Below the pieces are notes generated by a model that searched no databases, was not told the DNA's origin, and saw only the letters and a program-made list of their open reading frames with translations. This document shows, in pieces, positions 50,991 to 64,000 of a DNA stretch of 64,000 bases. Within the stretch, counting starts at the first letter, position 1. Each line of letters starts with the position of its first letter. This stretch comes from Cranoglanis bouderius (lineage: Eukaryota; Chordata; Actinopteri; Siluriformes; Cranoglanididae): NCBI GenBank assembly GCA_023630585.1, contig CM042548.1, positions 9,541,027-9,605,026 on the forward strand, given 5' to 3'. Made by a program: the position numbers and the translations under genes.

Positions 50991-52234
50991 GCAGAGCATT
51001 TCTATATAAAATTCACCAGTGTATATGTGCATCATATCATACGAGATGAAGGAGAAGCAGTGTGTGCTCTTTGGCATCGTGGCCATCTATCTGTGGCGAA
51101 AATACGGGGTGGCACTGGACACCCCTGACATCTGATTGGCCACCCCAAAATTTCATTCTCTACTGCCAGTTTGATCCTGATTGACATCTCAATTCACCTC
51201 TTGTTGAAAGAAGCATTTATTTCAAATCGACTACGAGGAAGAGACAATATTAACGTTGGTTACGAGATACAGAAGAAGAACATAGAGAAGAAAAAGAGAG
51301 AATATTTCCACAGCTCCACGAGCTCTTTTTGCGATTGGCAAAAACATAATATTTGAAGTACGTTTTACGGTTTAGCATCGGGTTTAGGTTTCCTGAGCAA
51401 CTATTACGAACGCTGAGTCGCTGTGTAAGTCAGCGTTAGACCTATGGCTCCATTATCAGACAGTTAATCAGATAAGAGAGATCAGAGCTATCTGAATGAT
51501 TATCCAGTGAGTTTGCTGTAAATACGCACAGACATTTCAGCAGTATTTTGGTAGTTGGAGTTAAAATACTTCCCGTAGATTGTTTTTGTTGACATTTGTA
51601 CCATCGCCAAACTAATTGTTAGCTGAGGCACTATTAGCCTTAGCCACATAACCGTGCAATGCCGGTAACATCAGACGTCCTTCATTTAGCCCAAGTCCAA
51701 ACCTGTGTACTACATGCTACATCAGAATAGCTTAAAATAGTACTATTTAGCACACTAGTATACAGTGTGTTTTGGATGTAGACTTAATGTTGGACAGGTA
51801 GTGACTGAGTATGTGAGTACAGTACAGTGTGTGTGTGTGAGTGAGACAGAGACAGTGAGCTGCAGTTCCGAGGTATTCCGACTATTCATAGTATGTTAAA
51901 GAATTCTAGTGAAGTAACCCTTTTGGACCACACTATCTGCCACAGTGAAGAACTCCGGGTTAAGTGAATTATCACTTCTACCTCTAATCAGCAATCATAG
52001 GATTCATTCATGCTCCTTAGATGTCAGTTTAGAGTTACACACTAATTTACTGTCATGGTCCATGGACCTGCTGATGTAGCCTTGGCCACCCCATGTATAA
52101 TTCTAATTACGCCACTGGTCACTGCACGAAGTCGCTGCAAATTTGCATAAAGTTTGAATCGCTGGACACGCCCATATCTAGTCACCAATGGTTGCAGTTG
52201 CTCATGTCGGCGGAAATCGGCAGCAATCACGGTA
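50991..52234. other. Intergenic upstream of vps26b, unassigned
   Basis: Non-coding. It holds GGGGTGGCACTGGACACCCC near 51104 and GGCCACCCC at 51139 and again at 52085, ending TTACGCCACTGG near 52120, possibly the two ends of an old hAT-like element. No trace of ncapd3 was found here. Confidence 0.35.
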
Positions 52235-52340
52235 CAGTACTGTGCGAAGGTTTTAGGCACATGCAAAGAAATGTTGTAGAGCAAAGAGGCCTTCAAAATA
52301 ATGAAATTAAATGGTTCTACATTAAAAAAAAAAAAAAAAA
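52235..52340 (+). mobile_element. Tc1-like terminal fragment, same family as 464-1390
   Basis: TA then CAGTACTGTGCGAAGGTTTT and about 100 bases of the inner end. The rest of the element is absent. A poly-A run (52323-52341) follows, and a (GAAT)n lies at 52454-52485. Confidence 0.75.
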
Positions 52341-53099
52341 AAATACCATAAAGAGCAGTAAACAGTAGTAAATGACACAAAGTCAATTGGTGTGACAAAA
52401 AAATAAAAATGAAAATAAAAATAATAGTGGTCCGGCTCCCGGTTACTCACGTATGAATGAATGAATGAATGAATGAATGAATGAACACAAGTGGACGTCT
52501 GGGGAGCTTTATTTTGAAACCTCCTTGAGACTTTTATTCTGAATTATTTTCTTAATAACGTCAACGGTCTTTTCCCGGAAGTGTCTAACTGAATGGTCGA
52601 ATCCCAAACTGGTCTTTACTCCGTATAGAAGTGCACTACATAGTAAATGACACAACCTCTTCTGTAGCCCTATGTAGTGCAGAATTTACGCAATAGGGAG
52701 TCTTTTGGGATTCAGCCTGTGACTTTAGCAGTTGTTTGAAGCACGTCTTCTTTAAAAAATAAAAATAAAAAAAACCCGACGCCTGAGAATAAGTTATAAA
52801 CGTTTGACTACAGGTATTAATATTTTCTAATAATGTGCTTCTCAGAATGTGGAATTGCATAAAAGCTGTTAATGTCCCTTAGCTAGCTTGCTAACTAAAT
52901 GTAGGTATTTTGGTAACTTGCGATATAACTCAGACTTGACCGCTGTACTGAGATATAAACACACTTTCAATTATTTGTTGTGTGTGTGTGTGTGTGTGTG
53001 TACACTAGGTTGGTGTTTATTAGTGTAACTTATTAGTGTAACCTCCTTTACTTTCAGCTAGTTTCACAGCTCGGTCAGACCTTCCGTGCTACAAGTGTT
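52341..53099. other. Region upstream of vps26b
   Basis: Non-coding; includes a (TG)n at 52978-53000. It should hold the vps26b promoter, but no clear CpG island or core motif is seen. Confidence 0.35.
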
Positions 53100-53170
53100 T
53101 CGCAAGATAACCACACACACACACACACACACGCGCGCACGCACGCACGCGGACAGAGAGAAAGAGAGCA
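53100..53170 (+). promoter_or_regulatory. vps26b: vps26b 5'UTR with an alternating purine-pyrimidine tract
   Basis: A (CA)n run becomes (CG)/(CACG) repeats at 53110-53150, then a GAGA-rich patch leads to the start codon at 53171. The tract is of the kind that can take the Z-DNA form. Whether it is transcribed is inferred from its nearness to the ATG. Confidence 0.5.
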
Positions 53171-53454
53171 ATGAGCTTTTTCGGCTTTGGTCAAAGCGCA
53201 GACATCGACATAGTGTTAAACGACGCTGAGACGAGGAGAAAAGCCGAGCACAAGAGCGAAGATGGCAAAAAGGAGAAATATTTCCTTTTTTATGACGGTG
53301 AGACGGTGAGCGGTAAAGTAAACATCACTCTGAAAAACCCGGGCAGGAAACTCGAGCACTACGGCATCAAGATCGAGTTCCTCGGCCAGATCGGTGAGAG
53401 ATCTCCTCTTTTCACTCTACACATTTATCTGCTAAAGTGTCCTAATCGTTTTTT

Positions 53455-53496
<42 letters not shown>

Positions 53497-53658
53497 TGTA
53501 TTATGACAGAGGGAACCACCATGAGTTTGTCTCGCTGGTTAAGGATCTGGCCCGACCTGGAGAACTTTCCAGCTCCCAGTCTTTGGACTTCGAGTTTTCT
53601 CATGTGGAGAAGCCGTACGAGTCATACACAGGCCAGAACGTGAAACTAAGGTGACACT

Positions 53659-53693
<35 letters not shown>

Positions 53694-56018
53694 TGTAACT
53701 TGTAACACGCGTTATATAAAGAACAAAACACTTTGGGGTGTGCTCTTCTAGGAAAATAATCAACAACCAGGTGGTGTGGAGTGTGTCCCCAGCTCCTCTC
53801 AGAGGAGAGTAGCTAAAGCACGCTCTGGAAGTCGCTCAATGATTTATTAATTTATTCATCATGATCAATGGCATATCAAATCACAAATTAGAGTACACCA
53901 CGAAGGAAGATTTTCACCTAGAATATAGTAACGTAGAATAGAATCAAGTTTATATCAAAATTGAAAATACTAGATTATAATTGATTTCTGGGACCCAGAG
54001 TGGTGATCAGTGATTGGTCATTGGGGACGATGGTGATCAGTGATTGGTCACTGGGGACGATGGTGATCAGTGATTGGTCATTGGGGACGGTGGTGATCAG
54101 TGATTGGTCATTGGGGACGATGGTGATCAGTGATGGTGAGTTGAGTGAAACTGATCTCTCAACTCGTATATCAGAAGCTGGGTTGTGAGCTGGAGAGCCA
54201 TATTGACTTAAAGACAGTCACAAATGTACACTCATAAATTCACTAGACTTGTTGAATTGTTTTTTTTGTTTTTTTTTTAAAAAGACGCCTAATAAGTCGC
54301 CAAATCTAGCGACAAACTGTCTAAGTTGGCAACATTGGTGGTGTGATGCCCCCAGACACAAACTGGAATTACTGTTACAACCACGAAGATGAATATGTTC
54401 CAATAACAGCACATCTTATAACACAGTAGTGACACATCATGCCTTTTTTTTTTTTTTTTTTTAAATCAGTTTGTAGTGACATTCAGTGTTGTGGAATGTC
54501 CATGAAACAAGTTATAACAGCTATAAACAGTCGTTCCCTCACTAATTCGTCAATTAGTCCTTATTATACGTTTTAGATTATGTGGAGCGTCCTCTTTACA
54601 AGTCGCTGTGAACGAACTGTTACTATAGAAATGACAGCTAGCACTACTAGCTACTACTAGCTGCTGTTATAGAAAATGAATCAACACATTCTGACCATGT
54701 ATGGAGGACGCTCCACATAAATGGATAAAAGAAAAAATGTGTGCAGTTGTTATGTTCAGGATGTAAATTTAAGTTTAAGAAAGAGATGGTATGAAGGTTT
54801 ATAGCTGCTATACCTTAAGTGGTAAGAACTAACTTGTTCTATGGCTATAGATGGATTAAAAAAAATGATGTCACTTTTTAATGATTAAAAAATGAATTGC
54901 TGTCAATTTGCCGTGGCATAAGAGGAATAAAACACTTCAGGACGTCCGGTTTTCGGGAAATAATCAACTTCTGGGGGTAACAGTAACACTTCACATCTGG
55001 CCATATCACAGCACCCAGTTGTTAATTATTTTCCTATAACAGCACTCCTTATCGTGTTTTACTCTTCACATATTAGTAATGAAGTAGGTAGTAGTTTGGA
55101 AAACTGCAATGACCAACATTACTCAAAGAAACAGTGTCAGTACGTTGAAGTTATTTTACCAAGCGGACAAGAAGAGTAATGGTGCCTCAGTTTTATGTTT
55201 AAGCATTGTCATATACATACCTAATCCTTTTTTTGTTTGTTTGTTTGTTTTTTTTAACATGTATAATATGAAACGTTTGCCTGCCCTATTATTTCAGTGA
55301 TACTCTTCATACAGAAAGCACCACTAATGCCTGCTCCAGCTGTAGCTGCAGAACTGAATCATGTCTGATATTCCACTACGAGGATTTGTTTTTATTCCAG
55401 CATTACGGTTTGTGTTACGTGCACGTTTGTTTTGGTCGCCTGTAGGTACTTCCTTCGTGCGACAATAAGCCGTAGACTAAATGACATCACCAAGGAAATG
55501 GATATCGTAGTGCACACGCTTTGCACTTATACTGAGTTAAACTCATCTATCAAGATGGAGGTTGGCATTGAGGACTGTCTGCATATTGAGTTTGAGTATA
55601 ATAAATCCAAGTAAGTGCAACATTTTACCATTTAATAGTTCACTTTATATTGTAATATTCTTACAGCAGGTTATAGCTGTTAATATCTTTTACTGAAGAT
55701 TAGGGTATTGAAAAATCCACTTTTATTTGTTGTGCGTAGATATCACTTGAAAGATGTGATTGTGGGGAAGATCTACTTCCTTCTTGTGAGGATAAAAATA
55801 AAGCACATGGAGGTCAATATAATAAAGCGAGAGACAACAGGCACCGGACCCAGTGTGTATCATGAAAACGAAAACATCGCCAAATACGAGATTATGGATG
55901 GAGCACCAGTGAGAGGTAAAGCAAAGAGGTTTTAACCTGATATTCAGTATTACTTTTAGAAGATTGTAATATGAGTGGCGACCTGGGAAAGTCCTTCATA
56001 CAGTGGTGCTTGAAAGTT

Positions 56019-56117
<99 letters not shown>

Positions 56118-58040
56118 GTATCTGCATAAACATGACCTAAAACATCAGATTTTCACACAAGTCGTAAAAGTAGACTAAGAGAACCCAATTATACAAATGA
56201 GACAAACATATTATACTTGGTCATTTATTTATTGAGGAAAATGATCCAATGTTACATATCTGTGAGTGGCAAAAGTATGTGAACCTCTAGGATTAGCAGG
56301 TAATTTGAAGGTGAAATTAGAGTCAGGTGTTTTCAATCAGTGGGATGACAATCAGGTGTGGATGGGCACCCTGTTTTATTTAAAAAAAACAACAACAAAA
56401 AAACAGGGATCTATCAAAGTCTGATATTCACAAAACATGTTTGTGGAAGTGTATCATGGCACGAACAAAGGAGATTTCTGAGGATATCAGAAAAAGTTGA
56501 CACTCATCCGGCTGGAAAAGGTTACAAAACCATCTCTAAAGAGTTTGGACTCCACCAATCCACAGTCAGACAGATTGTGTACAAAAGGAGGAAATTCAAG
56601 ACCATTGTTACCCTCCCCAGGAGTGGTCAACCAACAAAGTTCACTCCAAGAGCAAGACGTGTAATAGTCCATGAGGTCACAAAGGAGCCCAGGGTAACGT
56701 CTAAGCAACTAAAGGCCACTCACATGTTGGCTAATGTTAAATGTTCATGAATCCACCATCAGGAGAACACTAAACAACAATGATGTGCACAAGCCAGAGG
56801 GCTATTGGAAAAATGTTTTGTGGACCGATGAGATCGAAATAGAACTTTTTGGTTTAAATGAGAAGCGTTACGTTTGGAGAAAGGAAAACACTGCATTCCA
56901 ATGTTTTCTGTGAAAACGTGGTGGTAGTATCATGGTTTGGGCCTGTTTTACTGCATCTATCTTTGCAGGAAGATAGCCTAGGCAAGATTAACAAGTCGAA
57001 CTCGACGCCAAATGACATCGACAGGGCTCCACCAACACCTAGACGAGTTCTCATTACTAATTTGTATGCCAGAAATATCCTTAAAATATATTTCAAACAT
57101 TATTGGAAAAAAACAAAAACAAAATCAATTTCAGATACCTTGCTGTGACCTTGACCCTGTTTGGACCAAATCCAAAATGTAATCAGTTCATCTGCAATGA
57201 TCATTTCAGACAAATCCTACAAACATTCAACCGCTTGTTCTTGAGATATCGTGCAAACGAGACTCCCAAACAGATGCAAGGACGGACACATGGACGGACA
57301 GATGGTAAAAATTGTAGCTAGATAAAAATGGGGCCCAAGTTCCCGATTATGAATGTATAAGTAACATCTTTGTATGAAAAAGAGGAAGGAAGCTATTGAA
57401 GAAAAATTATTTGACATTTGACCTTGCTGTGACCTCGACCCTGTTTGGATCAGTTCCAAAATGTAATCAGTTTACCTGCTTGTTACAAATAATAAATCCC
57501 TATAAACCCTTGAGATATCAAGCTAACGAGACTCTCGGACAAGAAACCACTCAGTAGCGGCATAAAAAGTATATAAATGCATTTTGGTGAAATATATCTA
57601 TGGTGTCTTTCCCAGACTGGCAAATACATAGGCCCCTTTTTTTTCTTTTTTAAACTGACATTTGCCTGTTTCCATTAGGCGAATCGATCCCCATCCGATT
57701 ATTTCTCGCTGGCTACGAGCTGACGCCCACCATGAGAGATATCAACAAGAAGTTTTCTGTGCGCTATTATCTGAACCTAGTCCTGATAGATGAGGAGGAG
57801 AGACGCTACTTCAAACAGCAGGTGCAGTATCATTCATGCAGCTAGTGAATCTTACAGATTGTACACAGTGCAAAAAGTCCAATCTACTAAATTTGTTCCC
57901 CACTGAAGGAAATCACACTGTGGAGGAAAGGAGACATCGTAAAGAGGAGTATGTCCCAACAGGCCACCATAGCTTCTCAGAGATTCGAGGGATCAAAATC
58001 TGGATCTGCTTCAGCACAAGCGAAAGAGGACAGCAGTTAA
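53171..58040 (+). CDS. vps26b: VPS26B retromer subunit, complete, 6 coding exons
   Basis: Exons: 53171-53393, 53494-53650, 55446-55610, 55740-55915, 57679-57821, 57909-58040. All introns are GT/AG, the frame is unbroken, and the product is 331 aa (human VPS26B about 336). It is an arrestin-fold subunit of the retromer, which with VPS35 and VPS29 recycles membrane cargo from endosomes. The start [20 protein letters not shown] and the phrases [20 protein letters not shown] and [19 protein letters not shown] identify the B paralogue rather than VPS26A. The C terminus ([19 protein letters not shown], then a Ser-rich tail) also fits B but is shorter. Exon 2 lies between (TG)16 and (CA)15. Introns 2 and 4 carry a minisatellite, MITE pieces and a Tc1-like remnant. 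Confidence 0.97.
53459..53490. repeat. (TG)16 directly before the vps26b exon 2 acceptor
   Basis: Sixteen TG units run straight into TAG at 53491-53493, leaving no ordinary polypyrimidine tract after a short T-rich stretch at 53448-53458. Confidence 0.95.
53661..53690. repeat. (CA)15 just after the vps26b exon 2 donor
   Basis: Fifteen CA units beginning 10 bases after the donor GT at 53651. Confidence 0.95.
54001..54137. repeat. 30-bp minisatellite, about 4.5 units, vps26b intron 2
   Basis: Units of TGGTGATCAGTGATTGGTCA plus TTGGGGACGA, each 30 bp, differ at one or two bases. Because 30 is a multiple of three, it reads as a repeated 10-residue peptide, which is not a gene. Confidence 0.92.
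54400..55060. mobile_element. MITE-like repeat in vps26b intron 2
   Basis: Contains an inverted pair TTATGTGGAGCGTCCTC (54576-54592) and its inverse (about 54704-54720), and the words 'GGAAATAATCAAC' and 'CCTATAACAGCACTCCTTATCG' that recur at 36055-36090, 53740-53780 and 62440-62560. It looks like a dispersed fish MITE, but its ends are not firm. Confidence 0.45.
56005..56980 (+). mobile_element. Tc1-like transposon, 3' truncated, vps26b intron 4
   Basis: The left end is CAGTGGTGCTTGAAAGTTTG, then a (TG)n/(TA)n expansion (56022-56117). The plus strand encodes a broken transposase: [13 protein letters not shown] at 56458, [20 protein letters not shown] (helix-turn-helix), [19 protein letters not shown], and later [20 protein letters not shown] (first catalytic Asp). 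It then fades after a [14 protein letters not shown] stretch near 56950. No right end is present. Confidence 0.82.
57147..57545. repeat. Two imperfect direct copies of a dispersed repeat, vps26b intron 4
   Basis: The phrase 'GCTGTGACCT(T/C)GACCCTGTTTGGA' followed by 'CCAAAATGTAATCAGTT' occurs at about 57142 and 57424, each followed by 'CTTGAGATATC...AACGAGACTC'. A GGACGGACACATGGACGGAC patch lies after the first. Non-coding. Confidence 0.6.
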
Positions 58041-58575
58041 ATAAAATGTTAGTTGTTTATTAAAAAAACCAAAAAAAAAAAAAAAACAAAGCAGAAGAAT
58101 TCCTCCTGAGGGATCAGCAACAAAGGGATTTGAGATAGACGGCAAAGAAAATCATTCACAAACATCATCCAGGTGCTCAGTTTTTAAACAAGTACATTTT
58201 GATTGTTGATGTTTCTCTTCCAAACCTGTTAATTATAAATAAGAAGGTGCAAGGCTACAATAGCTTTCTTATTAACATATCTAAATTGTTGCTTTTTAAC
58301 TAACATTATATGTGCATTTACACAAATCGCTTTTCAAATTAGTCCATTCAGAAACATTCCTTTATCTTTATGATCAAATGAATACTAATTATTTTAATGT
58401 TGTGTTTGTGTTCTGGTAAATGAGCCTCAAGTAAACACTGGGAGATTTGTGTTTTGCATTGCTGTTAAAGGTTGGTTTATTTGTAGTTATTTCATTCATA
58501 ATAGATGTGTACACAGTATTATTCTGTAGTGTTGGAATTAGGAAAGAGGCAGTATAGAAACGCTGCAGACGTTTA

Positions 58576-59012
58576 TGCTGCGTTCAGCTAAAACTCAGAA
58601 CTCTGACCTCCGACTAGGAAAAGCCAAAGAAAATGCCCTCTCAAAATTCCTACTCAGAAACTTGGGACGGTCTCCTGAACTCCTGAGTTCAGCAAGTGAC
58701 GTCAAATCAACATGGCTTCTTACACCACTGACCGTAACAAAGTAGATGAGTTATGCTGTATATACACAAGTATTTGCTTTAGATCAGTCAACATATAGGA
58801 ATATTCGCCTGTTAAATATATAACACTGACTATACAGTTCGCTGTTTTAAGGAGTTAATATATACAGCACTCATCACAGTTAGCTGGCTAGCTTGCTACT
58901 AACAAAAGACGAGAATGGAGGGATCCGTGTTTTTTTCCACCTACTTCGCTGCTCGAATGCACAGAGGTCAAATATGTTGACTTCCTACTTCTGAGTTAAT
59001 TTGAACGCAGCA
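58576..59012. mobile_element. MITE with TTA target duplication (PIF/Harbinger-like)
   Basis: The ends TGCTGCGTTCA and TGAACGCAGCA are inverted and the three bases outside are TTA on both sides (58573-58575 and 59013-59015), the duplication typical of PIF/Harbinger. The 437-bp interior is non-coding. It lies in the presumed vps26b 3'UTR. Confidence 0.65.
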
Positions 59013-59306
59013 TTACTGAAAGGCAACAAGTCATACGATCACCACATGACCGTTTTCAAATATTTCTTTATTTTATTATTATTATTTTTTTTAATCTGTA
59101 CTACTTCTATGTATCTGCTGAAGTCCAAAAGTATTAGACATGGACGCATTGTATGGGTGTTTAGGAACGATGGGAAAATAAGGGTCATATTTCATATACA
59201 TCTCTCTATCTTGCCATTTCAGCATTGCTCAGTTCCAGCAATATTTCATGTTTTGTGATGGTGGAAAGCACTTTTGCACAACGAACGCTTGACGAGCCAT
59301 ATTATA

Positions 59307-59338
59307 AATAAACTTTTCTAAATTTGGGTCAATTTATT
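59307..59338. terminator. Back-to-back poly(A) signals of vps26b (+) and thyn1 (-)
   Basis: AATAAA on the plus strand at 59307-59312 and AATAAA on the minus strand at 59338-59333 are the nearest good signals downstream of the convergent genes. An earlier plus-strand AATAAA at 58040-58045 overlaps the vps26b stop and ATTAAA lies at about 58057, so a much shorter vps26b 3'UTR is also possible. Confidence 0.45.
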
Positions 59339-59649
59339 CCTCCAAAATTCTAAAAAGCAAGGTGTGGTCTGAAAACTTACTTCATAATTCAAAGTTTAAT
59401 TCATTGAAAATGATTTGAATAATATAAATATATATTCAAAATTTGTTTGCTTGCAACAAATGACACAATGGTTAACCAGATATTCCCTATACAGGGCAAA
59501 ACCTTATAAACCAAAATAATCAATCTTGATGATTACAGGTGAATATGGACTTCATGAGCATTTGTGATATCAGTTCAGGGCTTGGATTATTATGTACAGA
59601 ACAATTCAACTTCAGAGGCCCAGAATATAACCTACAATAGTTTTTCTCC

Positions 59650-62938
<3,289 letters not shown>

Positions 62939-63369
62939 CTGAAATTCGCCAACACAGTCACGTTTCAATGAACACACATCACTTTATAACTGAAGCAGTG
63001 AAACGCTAGTTTGATTAGGTCACCATCTCTCCATCTTATGGAAGGGTTTTTACTGACAATGCATGCTGGATTCTAATACTGTTTTGACACACACTCATTG
63101 ACGCCCTCATCGTGTGCCTGGTGAAATTTGTTAAATGAGCCTTTGATTAGATAAGAGATCAAGGCATCATAACGTAATCTTTTCAGCAAATGGCATTTGA
63201 AGATAGGGTTTTATGTAGCAAACTACTCCATTTATATAAGGTAGCTGATGTTAATTAGTTTATTCTGCTAGCTAGTTAGCAAGTCAGTAAAACTGTTCAT
63301 AAGGAAACAATTTCATAGTATAAGGAAATCACTGGAAGTGCATTCTAAGAAAACTGTTGCTTGCTAGAG
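62939..63369. other. thyn1: thyn1 intron, unassigned
   Basis: Starts with the acceptor of the exon ending at 62938 and runs on as non-coding sequence. No upstream thyn1 exon was found here. Confidence 0.5.
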
Positions 63370-63852
63370 ATACACTATAAGTTTGTGGGCACTTGACCAT
63401 CACACCCATAAGTGGTTCTTCTCCAAACTGTTACCACAAAGTTTGAAGCACACAGTTGTATAGAATGTCTTTGTATGCTGTAGCATTACAATTTCCCTTC
63501 ACTGCAACTAAGGGGCCCAAACATTTTCCAGCATGACAATGCCCCTGTGCATAAAGCGAGCTCCATGAAGACATGGATTCCCAAGGTTGGAGTGGAAGAA
63601 CTCGAGTGTCCTGCACAGAGCCCTAACCTCAACCCCATTGAACACCTTTGGAACGCCGACTGCACCCCAAGACTTCTCACCCGACATCAGCGCCTGATCT
63701 CACTAATGCTCTTGTACCTGATGAGAAAGAATCCCCACAGCCACGCTCCAAAATCTTCCCAGAAGAGTGGAGATTATTATAACAAAAAGGGGGACTAAAT
63801 CTGGAATGGGATGTTTAAAAAGCACATATGGGTGTGATGATCAGGTGTCTCA
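63370..63852 (+). mobile_element. Tc1-derived fragment with shortened transposase
   Basis: The left end 'ACACTATAAGTTTGTGGGCA' and the right end 'GGGTGTGATGATCAGGTGTC' are worn inverted repeats. The plus strand reads FQHDNAPVHKASSMKTWIPK (second Asp), VEELECPAQSPNLNPIEHLW (final Glu) and a broken C terminus. The N-terminal and first-Asp parts are gone, leaving a roughly 480-bp deletion derivative. Confidence 0.8.
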
Positions 63853-64000
63853 CTGTTGAATGATTAAATCTGACTGCACAGCTGCAAAAGCAAATCACAG
63901 GCTTATATGAATGCGCCTGTTCAACATTGCTTCTATTGCAACTTCCTATAGGACCTGACACAGGAACCTGTATGGCAGACACTCCACATAGACAGGTTTA
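63853..64000. other. Right edge, unassigned
   Basis: Non-coding; presumably still thyn1 intron. No feature seen. Confidence 0.35.

Noticed and set aside
46090..53170. Possible ncapd3 exons between jam3 and vps26b
   Set aside because: No minus-strand frame resembles a condensin HEAT-repeat protein; the space is filled by 3'UTR, a transposon and an inverted repeat.
54000..54188. Repeat protein of 10-residue units
   Set aside because: It is a 30-bp intronic minisatellite between two proven vps26b exons.
57836..58063. 75-codon frame at the end of vps26b
   Set aside because: It crosses the last intron acceptor in a different frame from the conserved WRKGDIV reading.
62950..64000. Upstream thyn1 exon with the WDGVRNYQ region
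   Set aside because: No minus-strand sequence encoding it with a proper donor was found; it is probably beyond the window.

Overview
This is vertebrate nuclear DNA, and a ray-finned fish is much the best fit. It carries four intron-containing genes whose products match vertebrate proteins, long dinucleotide microsatellites, tRNA-derived SINEs of the Mermaid type, and at least ten different Tc1-like transposon copies. A catfish or other otophysan fish is plausible from this repeat mix, but that is inference.

Genes. Four genes are supported exon by exon. (1) igsf9b, minus strand: only the first coding exon (16014-16077, signal peptide) and its CpG-rich upstream region are in the window, so the leftmost 16 kb is its first intron. 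(2) jam3, plus strand, complete: nine coding exons from 33708 to 46089, 300 aa, with all junctions GT/AG and reading frame kept throughout. (3) vps26b, plus strand, complete: six coding exons from 53171 to 58040, 331 aa. (4) thyn1, minus strand: the last four coding exons (59650-62938); the 5' exons lie beyond the right edge. Order and orientation (igsf9b<- jam3-> vps26b-> <-thyn1) match the human 11q25 block IGSF9B-JAM3-NCAPD3-VPS26B-THYN1, except that no trace of NCAPD3 is seen between jam3 and vps26b.

Layout. 1-16 kb: igsf9b intron 1, full of Tc1-like, mariner-like and hAT-like DNA transposons, SINEs and an unusual foldback element (10773-11806). 16-33.5 kb: head-to-head intergenic space between igsf9b and jam3, with a 1.5 kb Tc1-like element, SINEs, a full-length but dead LINE (25110-28605) embedded in (TA)n, and MITEs. 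33.5-46.1 kb: jam3, with a 135-bp tandem array and MITEs in intron 1 and a nearly intact Tc1-like transposon in intron 5. 46.1-53.1 kb: jam3 3'UTR, a deleted Tc1-like copy and a large inverted repeat. 53.1-63 kb: vps26b and thyn1, convergent, with minisatellites and transposon remnants in their introns. 63-64 kb: a last Tc1-derived fragment.

The genes share neighbourhood rather than a pathway: igsf9b and jam3 encode Ig-superfamily adhesion proteins, vps26b a retromer subunit, thyn1 an EVE-domain nuclear protein. The least explained structure is the foldback element, whose long terminal inverted repeats are built of about ten 21-bp tandem units and are flanked by a 6-bp duplication.
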